From positions 1 through 13,799 of the forward strand of contig WELB01000301.1 of assembly GCA_009602725.1 (NCBI GenBank): DNA of 13,799 bases, in the 5' to 3' direction. Below the pieces are notes generated by a model, which saw only the letters and a list, made by a program, of their open reading frames with translations, was not told the origin of the DNA and did no database searches. Below are positions 1-11,252 of this stretch, one piece after another. Position 1 is the first letter of the stretch. Every line of letters starts with the position of its first letter. The DNA comes from Spirogloea muscicola. Lineage: Eukaryota > Streptophyta > Zygnematophyceae > Spirogloeales > Spirogloeaceae. Made by a program: the position numbers and the translations under genes.

Positions 1-130
1 GGTGGGGGCCGAGGGAAAATGCGGCTGCTTGATATTAAAGAATTGGCCCGTAAACTGCCACCCGTAAACTGCCAGCCAGATGCATACAGGTGTTCACGAC
101 GGAGCCAAAGGCTAGGCAGACGGGGCGCCC
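1..130. other. Unassigned flank left of retroelement remnant
   Basis: No coding signal can be supported here. The only visible structure is a perfect 14-bp tandem duplication (CCCGTAAACTGCCA at 47-60 and again at 61-74). The stretch may be the continued 3' flank of the leftward-reading element fragment that begins at 131, but I see no match to the other copies that would prove it. Confidence 0.4.
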
Positions 131-430
131 TCAGTACCCCCGTGTCAGCAGTAGCAAGTCAGATGAGCTGAGGGGAGGCAGAGCAACCCCGCTGCGCAAA
201 CCAGAAGACAGTGCTCGCCCATCGCATTGAGGATAGGGGCTGGAAAAGCCAGCCCAAAAAAGCATGAACAGAGTACGAGAACGGGGCCAGGCTGCTGCAA
301 GGGCGCGACTAGCCCGGCGATGCAAAGCAATCGCCTGGGACCGCCGCCGGGTGGTCCTTGTACTTGTGGCGGGAGGAGGAGAGCCGTTGCGGTCAGCCAA
401 GCAGCCTGGAGTAGTAACGGATGGTCTCAT
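131..430 (-). pseudogene. Degraded LINE-like ORF 3' end, interrupted by a hairpin repeat
   Basis: Read on the minus strand, about 290-335 encodes SQAIALHRRASRAL. This aligns with SQALALHQRAGRAL at about 13199-13240 (+) and ARALHLRAGRAL in the copy at 12261-13184. Positions 131-170 encode SSSDLLLLTRGY-stop, matching the family C-terminus (SLSDLFVLTRGY-stop at 13324). The two parts are separated by an inserted hairpin unit at about 205-291. Removing that unit brings the halves back to the normal spacing. No reverse transcriptase or endonuclease segment remains, so this is a dead fragment. It lies about 80 bp upstream of the kinase start codon. Sequence identity to the right-hand copies is clearly lower than among those copies, which suggests it is older. 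Confidence 0.65.
205..291 (-). repeat. Hairpin 3'-tail unit, copy 1 (nested)
   Basis: This is one copy of the unit also found at 9881-9960, 10151-10238, 10246-10333 and 12132-12220. On the plus strand it reads GTGCTCGCCCAT, a short variable link, GAGGATAGGGGCTGGAAAAG, then CCAGCCC and a purine-rich stretch ending in GTACGAGAA and GGGGCCAGG. GGGCTGG and CCAGCCC form a 7-bp stem with an AAAAG loop. Here the unit splits an older ORF fragment. Similar sequences GCTGCGCAAA (191-200) and GCTGCTGCAA (291-300) flank it and may be a degraded target-site duplication. Confidence 0.7.
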
Positions 431-509
431 TGGGTGGAGGACAGGTATTTGTGTGACTGACTAGCTCAGCTCGAACTGGTCTTTGCTCGCGGACGCCGGC
501 GCTCCGGCC
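431..509 (+). promoter_or_regulatory. Short upstream region / 5'UTR of the kinase gene
   Basis: Only about 80 bp separate the element remnant from the chosen ATG. No TATA box or other recognisable core promoter motif is visible. Either transcription starts within this short stretch or the promoter extends into the repeat remnant. Confidence 0.3.
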
Positions 510-3231
<2,722 letters not shown>

Positions 3232-3952
3232 ATACAGAAATTCAATTCCAGAACTCAGTTGGCCGACAGTTGCTATCTGCAAATTGCAGGGGCCCATAAA
3301 TGTGTGAGTGTCTTACTGCATGTTGTGAAGTGTTCTTCATGCTTTCACCACTTTCCGCAAGTGCCTCACTTCGTGTCTGTCAAGTGGTGCCAGCTTATAC
3401 CTCAAGCAGGCGGAGGGCCTGGCAATACTCGTTACAAAGTGGGTGGTCCTGACCATGCATGTGACGACTCACTGGCAACCTGACCAGACACATAAAATAC
3501 GTGCTTCCCCAGCAAGAAGGCCAGTGCACTAGGCACAGACATAGTGGCCTTGTGGAGCCTTGCATGTCTGGCAACATAGAGCACTGCAGGACTACCATAG
3601 ATCAAGAAGCCCAGCGTCGCTTTCTGGCAGGGCGATCAAGGGGAACAGCGTCTCTTCTCTCTGTCGCACTGTCTGATATGTCAAAGGGCTGCTCAATTAA
3701 CTGCGGAGAGTGGTCTTCTCTTGCCCGCCTCAAGTGCACATCTGAATCAGCAAGCACTGCGGGAGATATCTCTTGAGGACGCTCTTGCGAAGCTACTGCA
3801 TGTCGCCGGCGGTGCTTGCGACTTGCGCCCAGCAGTGTCTCCTCCTGACCTGTGCCCGTATGCCCCCCATTTGTACCCCAGTCCCCTTCCAGTGTGTGCT
3901 TGGTCCTCCTTGAAGCATGGGGGTCACCTGGTCAACGAGCACAATCAAGAGG
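3232..3952. other. Convergent intergenic / overlapping 3'UTR region
   Basis: This stretch of about 720 bp lies between the stop codons of two convergent genes. Plus-strand open frames occur (for example 3501-3776 and 3721-3987) but they match no family I know and have no supporting splice pattern. It most likely holds the two 3'UTRs. I could not locate a convincing polyadenylation signal for the kinase gene. On the minus strand TGTAA occurs at 3432-3436 and overlaps the FIP1 stop at 3953-3957; the algal UGUAA signal makes these candidates only. Confidence 0.4.
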
Positions 3953-6900
3953 TTACACCAGCATCAAGCTCGACCAACTCTCGGTAGCGAGTAGGCGGCA
4001 AGCAGAGACAGATGCATTGGGTGGAGTACCTTCAGCCACCTCTCCCTCTCCGGGAGGTCGAGCATCCAATTGATCATCCCTTTCATTCCCAGAGGCTCTT
4101 GAGCGTTTGCTGTTTCTCTTGGCGCTGTTTGTTGTTTCCTGCAGACCAACATCATCAACTGCCTGCGGCAGATGCTCAGTCATGCTCTCCAGTCCTCTGC
4201 GGTGGTGCTTGTGTTGGTGATCACCAATCCTTTGCTCAGTGCGGCTCTTATGCTTGTGTTTATTGCCGTCATCCAGGCTGGCACGATGTGCATCCTCAAA
4301 GATGTGCTCCCCTTGCTGTACAATGACAAATACGAATTGCATCGAGGGTCAACAAAATGTCCATGTAAGACACGGCACCCAAGGAAATCCACAAACGCCT
4401 ACACCATATAGCTCAAAAGGTTCTGGCTTGCCATGTGTAAAAACCCTGGCGGCAGTCTCACAAGCTCCCGCAAGCCCCCACAACCTCTGTTCCAAAACCC
4501 CGCCACTGTACCGATTTCGTAATCATGCACGCCATATGACGTCTCAGGAGCAGGGCAGCAAAACGAACCTCATTTTGGTAGAAGGTCTCGCCACGCCCGC
4601 TTTGTGACCTTGCTTCGGCCTCACGCTTCCGAGCAAGTTCTGCAACCTCTCTAAGCTGAGCCCGGCGCCCTTCAGTATCTGCAGTCTTCCCATGTCGGAC
4701 CTTCTGCGTTAGATCCCGAGCATCTCCAGCATCATCTTCTTGCTCGGCCTGCCTCCGCCTCCCCCTGTCCGTGCTTCTGCTCCGCCTGTACCTCCCTTCG
4801 GCAGCCAACAAGATGTCGTCTCTTCTTGGCACATCCTCCTCCACTGACCTTCTGCCCCTTTCAGTTCCTCGTGACCTTTCTCTGTACAGGTCATCTTCCC
4901 TGCTCCTCCTCAAATCCTTGTCCCTGTCAGAGTCTCTACTTCTTCTGGGAACAGTCTGCCTATCCTCAGCATGTTCACCATGCCCTTCGACTTGCTGCGA
5001 CCTCCTGCGCTCATCCTCCCTCTTTGACGTCCCATGATGCAAATCACCCTCAGATCTGCCTCTTCTGTCTATGTCCTCACCCCCGTCTGTCGGCCTTCGC
5101 CTGGTTAACTTCGCCCCCACGTATGATTCAACCCTGTGCCGCTCACTACGATCCTCAGATGCGGCCGTTCTCCTCGGCCGTCTGCTCAACTGCTCTACTC
5201 CATCCCTAAGCTCTGCTGCTCTGTTGTCTGCCTTTGCCTCCCTGCTGCGGCTACTCACATGAGGATCGGTTTTGCCTGCACTTTTATGCTTAGAAGTCCG
5301 TCCTCTGTGGCTGGTTGAGGTCCCCTCCCTATCTTCCCGGCTCCACTCACGTGCTCTGTCCTTGTCCATATACCCTGCACCATACTTGATGTCCCTGTCC
5401 TTGTAAGTGGACGACGTCTCCTCTGTAAGCCGCTTGCTCTTGTTATTCACTGTAACCCCCTTGCGATGCTTCTCACTCATCCTCGCCTCTGCACTCCAAT
5501 CACTGTCTCTCCTCTTGTCTGCTTTGCCACCTTCCATAGAGCTGCTCGCATCTATGGAGTCATTCTTGCATCTACTGCTTTTCTGTTCAGCGCGAGAGCG
5601 TGCTTGGAGCTCATTGCTGGCATGGCTCATGCCAGCTGCAAGCTGGTAGGATTCTGCAAAACGTGGCTGCTTTCCATTGGAATGCTGGCTGTCCTGGGCT
5701 TCCGACCTTTGCCTCCTGGCAGGCTGTGGGCTTACATCTCTGCCGTCCCACTCCTCATCTAAGCCATGTCGAACCTCCTTGGTTACTCCCTGCTTGCCTA
5801 GGTCCTTCCTTTCTTTCGGATCAGGAGCCCTTCGCTGCGCAGGTCTTGCGGGAAGGGGCTGCTGACTAGCACTCCTCAGAGGCGGAGGAGGTGGCAGCGC
5901 TGCCAGTGGTGGCGTCCTGCGCAAGTGCATCAGATTGTCACCTTACTGGCCAGACTCCAAGACCTCGACAAGGGTTGGGGGGACTTCACGAGTAGCAATA
6001 CCCATACTCAGTGTGCTGCAAAGGTACTGGATTGCAATAGCGTCCCTGCTCAACAGGTCATGCATAAGTCTAACCGCAGAAAGCAGCGACATATGCAAAC
6101 AGTGCCTGGCACGAAACCTATTGCACTGACCGCACGCTGACTTTGGAAATCAATGAGAGTGTACCTGAGGCCGTTGCTTCCAAATATTGGTAGCAGGTGC
6201 TGTGGTGCATGAAACTGAGCTCCCATTTCAAGTGGTCCACTTGCCAAGCGATTAAAAGCAATAGGCAGCCTGTCCGTTCTCACCAAACAACACAACTCAA
6301 AGATCCATCGCAAAGTCATCTTGCTTCCATGCTCCCTTGCCATGTGACCACTGCAACAATCTTTCATGCATGTCAGCAGAAGCCTATGGCGGGTTTGATT
6401 GTTGAGAACCTCGCTTGCGGTGGAGCTCCATAGAATGAAAGACCCTCTCCTCGAGGGCCTTGCATGCTGGATGGGATGTGCCCTTGCAGCTGTGACACAT
6501 TAGGCCCACCAGAAGCCAAGGGGCGGGCCGCTGTCGCATTCCTCGCACCCTCCTCGTTGGTGTTGCCGTCCTCCTCGTTGTTCTCTTCCTTTGACTGCTT
6601 GTGCTTTGTAGGAAGCATGTCATCTCCATTCCCTAACCTGTCTGCTCCCTTTGGCTGCACGTCGTCCGCCATAGCCTGCTTCTCGTTGTCTTCCCCACCA
6701 GCAGCCTTGGGTAGCTCCATCTTAGGTTGCTCAACGATTGGTACAAAGAGCTGAAGAGGAGGTATGCATGATAGTCAAGAGCACACGGATCATTGCTGCC
6801 ACGTCACAGAGGGCAATAGCCAGAAGGCAAAAGACGCCAATTGGCAGATTCAACTCAAAGCTAGCAGTACCTCGACGATAACAAGGGGATCGCGAGGGCG

Positions 6901-8585
6901 CTGAGATCGGCGAAGTTCTGCAGTCGCTCGGCGCTCCACCCCTCCACCACCACCATCTGTTGGCTTTCCTCCTCCAGGACGCGGCCAAGCCCCATTCAGC
7001 CGCGAGGGGTCCAAAAGGGCGACAAGTTCCCGTGGCATGTCGGGGTCAATATCCTGCACCAATGCCACACACGCAGGCCCTCAGACTTTAGTAGCGTGCT
7101 GTCAGTGCTGGGGTTGCAAGGGCACTTCGCCACTTCTACGGCACGGATATCTTATGGTCAAAAGTGCGTCGTAGTGAAGATCCTTGCAGGGCACCACTGC
7201 CAAAGGCTGCAGAGCAACAAGAAGCTCACAGTATCCGGGCGGCCACTTTCGTACACGCGTATCTTATTCTGCATTGCAGACTCAAGCTTCAGCTGTATCT
7301 GCAAGTTGCAGAATCTGGCACAAAGGTCAGCCAGTCGCTGAGCTATTCCTTTGTGGATCAGGCATGTGCAACGAGGAGCCCCAATTAAGTTTGACCCTCT
7401 CGTGCTCAATCATCAAGCAGAGCTTTCAACTTGAGGAATGTGACACAGAGCTGCACAGCACTGCACAGTCCCGGGAGTGCTTGGTCTAGCTGCTGAGGCA
7501 TGTGGCCACGTCTTCTGATGATGGTCATGTCGGGCTTCTGGGTAACGACACAAGGTACTGACCAGCCGGAGGCAGTACTCCTTCCAGGTAAGCTCGTTGA
7601 GTCCAAAATTGAAGTAGTCAGAGATATCGGCTCCTGGTCGCCTCCACAGCTTGTCGTCCAGTGCATCCAGGTCAACATCGAAGACAGTCCTGCCAGCAAG
7701 AGGTTCTGTCATGACGCTGCTGGGTTGATCACAGAGTACTGTGCTTCACATGCAGTCCCCCACTTTGGGCCCTGGCCACCTTGGATGAGTGGCGTTCTGA
7801 ATAAGCGGGCCTTCTGACCTCCAAGCAGATCAGCACAGGCGCTTCCAAATGGGGCTGAGGCTGCAGCAAGAGAAGATTGGCAGGCAGGATATCAACAGGC
7901 TGTAGTAAAGCTGGATGCGTACTTGTGGGGTGGCAAGCTGAAGTCCAATGGCGGCGGCTTCTGCAAGGAGCCTCCACGGGAAGCTGAGTACAGGCTGCGG
8001 CCATGTGCTCCCAATGTGGTGCCAGCAGGGGGTCGGACATACTGGTGCAAGCCAAAGGCCACTGGTGAGCAAGAGCTGCTTTGTTCACTAGCCTCAATCT
8101 CTAGGGCCTGTGCCTGCACAAACGGCAAGCTTGCAGCAACAACAGCTGGCTCTTATGCAGCCCAGAGCAAGGATTGCTGGAGGACGGGGTGAATGAAGAA
8201 CCTTTGAGCTGACCGGGAGATGGTACCCAGCCCCGCTGTATCCAATGCGGGGCCCCGCGGAGCCTGCAACAGCTGCAGGAGTTGCAGGCGCAGGCCCAGG
8301 CGCAGCTTCCCCTGCTGCTGCCTGCAGCTCTGGCTCCTCGGGAGCACCCTCGATGACAGCAGCATCTTCGCGCGCTTGGGGCTGCCAGAGGTGCTGGGCT
8401 TCAAGCGGGGCGTCAACCTCAGAGGCTACGATGACGAGGTCGTCCTCGTCTTCCTCTGAGTCGTCCTCGTCGCCCTTGCCAGCCGTAGCAGCCGCGGCTG
8501 CAGCCTCCTCCTGGCGCTGCTGCTGGTAGAGCTGCAGCTGCGACGGAGGCTCCTCATTGAGGACAATCTGGAGGTCGTCTTCGTT

Positions 8586-8640
<55 letters not shown>

Positions 8641-9104
8641 GTCGGATTCTCACCACCTACTAACTCGTCCGCAACTGCCTCCTTATACGCCCCTGTCCTC
8701 CCTGGCGTCGATTGCGCTGGCCGCTCCTGCCGTGACGGCTGCGTCTGCTGGTGCAGCAACGGCGGCGGGGGCGGCCGCGGCAGCAGCAACGGCTGGTGGA
8801 GCTCCAGGATGCCCCCCGGGTCGGCCAGCCCTGCTGACCGCGAAAGTGCCTGGTCGACAGCGGCGACAGCATGCGCAGGGACGGCCCCTGAGACGGCGAC
8901 GCCGCTACCGGCGTTGCCTACGTCGCCAGCAGAGGCGGGCAGGGGCAGCGGAGGAGGCAGGTCGGCAGTGGCGCCATAGAGGAACCTCTCCTCGTCGTCG
9001 TCGGCGGCGGGGGCGGGGGGGCCGGCGGGCGGAGGGGCAGGGGGCGTTGAGGGGGCTCCGCCGAGGTCGGCGTACAGGTCGGCCAGCTCCGCGTCGGCGT
9101 CCAT
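3953..9104 (-). CDS. FIP1: FIP1, pre-mRNA cleavage/polyadenylation factor subunit, 8 exons
   Basis: FIP1 bridges poly(A) polymerase to the CPSF 3'-end processing complex in the nucleus. Exons (minus): 9104-8202, 8041-7923, 7689-7563, 7298-7230, 7053-6871, 6750-6410, 5916-4569, 4315-3953. Phases close to about 1150 aa, near plant FIPS5 length. Starting at 9104 gives [16 protein letters not shown], a typical acidic FIP1 start, in the context CCGCCATGG. Further landmarks: an Asp/Glu run (156-173), [11 protein letters not shown] (175-185), [11 protein letters not shown] (221-231), IGYSGAGYH (287-295), YVRPPAG (302-308), then the Fip1 core [12 protein letters not shown] (340-351) and [32 protein letters not shown], and [14 protein letters not shown]. 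Residues from about 582 onward are Pro- then Arg/Glu/Ser/Asp-rich, ending in a Lys/His-rich exon. The last donor (exon 7) is uncertain: GAG|GTTCGT was chosen, but in-phase alternatives lie up to about 70 bases further along. The core is certain; the C-terminal half is conserved in composition only. Confidence 0.92.
4569..5916 (-). other. FIP1 exon 7: long RE/RS/RD-rich low-complexity exon
   Basis: This 1.35-kb exon encodes about 449 residues. It opens with a proline run (PPPPPLRS) and continues into dense Arg, Glu, Ser, Asp and Lys, with repeated RS, RR, ED and DR pairs such as [14 protein letters not shown] and [15 protein letters not shown]. Plant FIP1 proteins also carry charged, RS-like C-terminal halves. 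Such mixed-charge tracts are usually disordered, bind RNA or RS-domain partners and localise to the nucleus; that role is inferred here. The frame stays open for its whole length without an intron, in contrast to the short exons before it. Confidence 0.8.
8586..8640. repeat. GTCCTC hexanucleotide microsatellite coding for a Glu-Asp run in FIP1
   Basis: About nine tandem GTCCTC units on the plus strand read as (GAG GAC)n on the minus strand. They encode alternating Glu-Asp just before the conserved [11 protein letters not shown] motif. Length change by whole units keeps the frame, so it should be polymorphic between strains. Confidence 0.95.
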
Positions 9105-9278
9105 GGCGGCGGGGGCGGGGGCAGGCCGGCTGTGCCTGCCCTGGGGCCACTCCTCGCCGCCGCTGCGGTCATGCAGCGCGCCACAGATGGGCACACCACG
9201 ACCCACTCCGCTCCGCTCCGTTCGGCTCCACTCCGAGCTTTTTGTCCATTCTTTTCTCCAAGAAAGAAAGAGAGAGAA
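9105..9278 (-). promoter_or_regulatory. FIP1 upstream region with CTCCG-type repeats
   Basis: This is the only stretch of about 170 bp between the FIP1 start codon and the nearest retroelement fragment. It includes a short run of CTCCG/CTCCA-like units at about 9204-9235 and is GC-rich near the ATG. No TATA box is evident. The core promoter probably lies here or inside the neighbouring repeat. Confidence 0.35.
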
Positions 9279-9445
9279 GGCGCGCGGGGCGCATGAATTG
9301 AAAGGGTGGCCAATTCAGGCCGACACATTGAAAAGATCGTGTATTAGAAAGAAATGTAGGCCAAATGGCCAGGTACAAAGGCAAGCACATCTGAAAATCT
9401 ACATAACCTACAGCAGATTGACCCGCTCAATAACCACGGGTCAAC
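9279..9445 (-). mobile_element. LINE-like 3' fragment next to the FIP1 promoter
   Basis: The minus strand at 9444-9427 reads L-T-R-G-Y-stop, the family C-terminus. It is followed downstream by about 70 bases that align with the sequence after the same motif at 12018-12095 (+): a GGGTC motif, then TTTGTACCTGGCCA versus CTGTACTTGGCCA. Positions 9279-9325 carry the shared box GCGCGCGGGGCGCATGAATT plus GGCCAATTC. That box recurs at 9768-9810 and, inverted, at 13410-13460. This is a 5'-truncated remnant with its 3' end pointing at FIP1. Confidence 0.6.
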
Positions 9446-9583
9446 ATAAAGGTCACTACTCGATGCATGAATACTAGATGCCAGGAACGGAGCCCTTCTG
9501 CGGAGCCCTTTTTTTCTTGTGTGCTTGTCATTTCTGCTGCTTCGCCTTAGGGCTTCGCCTGGCTTCCCCCCCCCTCTTCTTCT
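9446..9583. other. Unassigned spacer with short direct repeats
   Basis: No gene is visible. CGGAGCCCTT occurs at 9488-9497 and 9501-9510, GCTTCGCCT occurs twice around 9539-9560, and a C-run follows at about 9566-9574. These look like low-complexity junction sequence between element fragments. Confidence 0.4.
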
Positions 9584-9880
9584 GCCGACACATTGTTCAG
9601 GCAGAGTCTAGGGAAAGAGAGAGAAGAAGAGCTCGCCCATAGAAGAAGTGGCACTCCCAATGGGGGCAAGGGCTGCGAAAAGCCAGCCCAAAAAGAATTC
9701 ACAAAGGGCGGTGAGCAGCTACAAAGGGGCCTGCAATGGTAAAACAGGGGGAGGATCATAGAGAGAAGGCGCGCGGGGCGCATGAATTGAAAGGGAGGCC
9801 AATTCAAGCCATAGAGAGAGAAGCGCGCGCGGTGCGCATAGAGAAGAGGGGCCCGGCAAAGCCAACCCAAAAAGAAGAAA
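9584..9880 (-). mobile_element. Mosaic of 3'-tail modules of the LINE-like family
   Basis: There is no ORF here. In plus-strand order the stretch holds GCCGACACATTGTTCAGGCA (about 9584-9604), whose inverse lies at 13388-13411. Next is a hairpin-unit variant at about 9630-9700, with GGGCTG and CAGCCC flanking a loop. Then comes the GCGCGCGGGGCGCATGAATT box at 9768-9810, and a second diverged hairpin (GGGCCCGGCAAAGCCAACCC) at about 9848-9868. The modules are arranged as in a retroelement 3'UTR and are probably one or more 5'-truncated insertions. Confidence 0.55.
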
Positions 9881-10023
9881 GTGCTCGCCCATTGAGAATA
9901 GGGGCTGGAACAACCAGCCCGAAAAAGAATGAACAGAGTACGAGAAGGGGGCCAGGGGAAGCGCTAAGTAACAGAAACAAAGCTGCTACGAGACACTCAG
10001 TAACCCCTGCTAAGCAGCCGAAA
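9881..10023 (-). mobile_element. 5'-truncated LINE-like copy (C-terminal end plus hairpin tail)
   Basis: On the minus strand 10023-9997 reads LRLLSRGY-stop, identical in protein to the end of the copy at 10374. The same 3' tail follows, with the purine/pyrimidine tract, the stem-loop (GGGCTGG with an AACAA loop on the plus strand and CCAGCCC) and the GGGCGAGCAC end. Both stem arms are kept although the loop differs from the other copies. Confidence 0.7.
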
Positions 10024-10117
10024 AGAAGGACAATGTCCGAAGCCAAAGAAAGAAGTGCCGAAAAAGGACTACACTACAAAGCACGAGACGGTGGAGAGGT
10101 AAGAATTAGATGGATGC

Positions 10118-10238
10118 TCAGTATCCACGTGTGAGCAGGAAAAGAATAAAGTGCCTCGCCCATTGAGGATAGCGGCTGGAAAAGTCAGCCCAAAAAAGTA
10201 TGACAAGAGTACGAGAAGGGGGTCAGGGGAAGCGCCAG
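10118..10238 (-). repeat. Hairpin tail unit plus LLTRGY-stop remnant
   Basis: Positions 10238-10151 match the hairpin unit; the stem has one C-to-T change in an arm. Immediately after it on the minus strand, 10138-10118 reads LLTRGY-stop. The order (hairpin unit, then C-terminal motif) is the same as in the interrupted remnant at 131-291. This unit is directly followed at 10246 by another, giving a spacing of 95 bp. Confidence 0.6.
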
Positions 10239-10245
10239 GAAAGAA

Positions 10246-10756
10246 GTGCCCGCCCATTGAGGATAGGGGCTGGAAAAGCCAGCCCAAAAGAGAATGAACA
10301 GAGTACGAGAAGGGGGCCAGGGGAAGCGCTAAGGAAAACAAGCACACACAGAAACAAAGCAGCTACGGTTCACTCAGTAACCCCTGCTAAGCAGCCGCAG
10401 ATCAGAGATGCTAGGCTCCTGGAAGTGGGTCCCCTGGCCAGAGCCAGAGGCAGCACCGAGGGCTCTGCCGGCACGAAGGTGCAGCGCCCGGGCCATAGAC
10501 CTCTGCAGCGAGACGGCCAGGCGCATACGATACACTTGCGCCAGCGACGCGGCTGCAGGAAAGTGGACCGGCTCCCCATGGAAGCTACGGGCGATGGTGT
10601 GGCGGGCGAGCTGGGTGAGCAGCTCGAGCCACCGAGCGCCCAGCGCCCCATGGGTGTCAACTGCCAACAGGAAAACTCGTCCTCCGGCGGATGGTCGGCG
10701 TACTTGAGCTCTTTAGCCCGAGCGGCGCAGGCGACCGCATACCCAACCTTGGTGGG
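10246..10756 (-). pseudogene. LINE-like RLE ORF fragment, frameshifted, left arm of an inverted repeat
   Basis: The minus strand encodes the second half of the endonuclease segment (TKVGYAVACAARAKELKY), then VDTHGALGARWLELLTQLAR and the C-terminal tail ending EPSISDLRLLSRGY-stop at 10374, followed by the hairpin tail down to 10246. A one-base deletion near 10674 shifts the frame between DEF and the VDTHGALG part; the sister copy at 10896-11248 keeps the base. The copy is cut off upstream at about 10756, where it meets the head of the oppositely oriented copy. It is not functional. Confidence 0.8.
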
Positions 10757-11248
10757 ACTATCGGCCAGGAAAGGGCCGATAGTCTCCACGCCCGTCTCGT
10801 AGACCTGGTGGCCGCCCCACAGGCCGGCGGGCCACGTCTTCTCCCGGACGTGGTGACCACCGACGCATGCGACCGCTCACACCCAGCCCAATGTGCCACC
10901 AAGGCTGGGTATGCGGTTGCCTGCGCCGCTCGGGCTAAAGAGCTCAAGTACGTCGACCATCCGCGGGAAGACGAGTACTTCCCGTTGGCAATTGACACCC
11001 ATGGGGCGCTGGGCGCTCGGTGGCTCGAGCTGCTCACCCAGCTCGCCCGCCACACCATCGCCCGTCGCTTCCATGGGGAGCCGGTCGACTTTCCTGCAGC
11101 CGGGTCGCTGGCGCAAGTGTATCGTATGCGCCTGGCCGTCTCGCTGCAGAGGTCTATGGCCCGGGCGCTGCACCTTCGTGCCGGCAGAGCCCTCGGTGCT
11201 GCCTCTGGCTCTGGCCAGGGGACCCACTTCCAGGAGCCCAGCATCTCT
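10404..11248. repeat. Long inverted repeat (arms about 352 bp, loop about 140 bp)
   Basis: Arm 1 (10404-10755) is the reverse complement of arm 2 (10896-11248), with scattered mismatches and one single-base gap near 10674. The encoded proteins are nearly identical over the arms. The spacer carries more of the plus-strand copy, and a further 11-bp inverted repeat (GACTATCGGCC / GGCCGATAGTC) sits at about 10757-10785 at the junction. A transcript through this region would fold into a hairpin with a stem of about 350 bp. Confidence 0.85.
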
Positions 11249-11252
11249 GGCC
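10765..11252 (+). pseudogene. LINE-like RLE ORF fragment, right arm of the inverted repeat
   Basis: The plus strand reads QERADSLHARLVDLVAAPQA, then DVVTTDACDRSHPAQCATK, AKELKYVDHPREDEYFPLAI, DTHGALGARWLELLTQLAR and the C-terminal region to EPSIS. This is the same protein as the copy at 12261-13184 from its residue 134 onward. Homology stops at about 11252. The open frame continues into unrelated sequence to 11509, so the natural C-terminal end (DLRLL.RG.) is lost. The endonuclease Asp residues are retained, but the zinc-knuckle segment is missing. Confidence 0.8.

Noticed and set aside
205-291. Hairpin unit as a tRNA or other structured RNA gene
   Set aside because: It has one stem-loop only, no cloverleaf and no A/B box pair. 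It recurs as the tail of the retroelement family.
3953-3957. TGTAA overlapping the FIP1 stop codon as the polyadenylation signal
   Set aside because: It lies within the stop codon itself, leaving essentially no 3'UTR before the signal. More likely chance.
3501-3987. Possible small plus-strand genes between the two convergent genes
   Set aside because: No known domain, no splice pattern and no start context stand out. The region is better explained as 3'UTR/intergenic, though transcript data could change this.
4012-4411. Plus-strand frame with a hydrophobic stretch ([20 protein letters not shown]) resembling a membrane protein
   Set aside because: It is antisense to the Lys/His-rich last exon of FIP1, whose phase and composition fit the gene. 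Hydrophobic text opposite Lys/His/Asp codons is expected.
7923-8192. Plus-strand 89-aa open frame ([20 protein letters not shown])
   Set aside because: The minus strand here encodes the FIP1 YVRPPAG...LPPHK exon, which joins in phase to the conserved core.
8557-8979. Plus-strand Ser-rich frame and a minus-strand Arg-Thr repeat frame around the hexanucleotide tract
   Set aside because: Both are other-frame readings of the FIP1 Glu-Asp microsatellite and carry none of the conserved FIP1 motifs.
9881-10333. Repeated units as a CRISPR array
   Set aside because: The repeats are about 90 bp, imperfect and unevenly spaced, in a eukaryotic context, and they have no unique spacers of regular size.
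10246-11252. Facing copies as the terminal inverted repeats of one DNA transposon
   Set aside because: The arms are coding sequence of an RLE-type protein, not termini. The left copy ends in the LINE-like 3' tail, and no transposase or flanking target duplication is seen.
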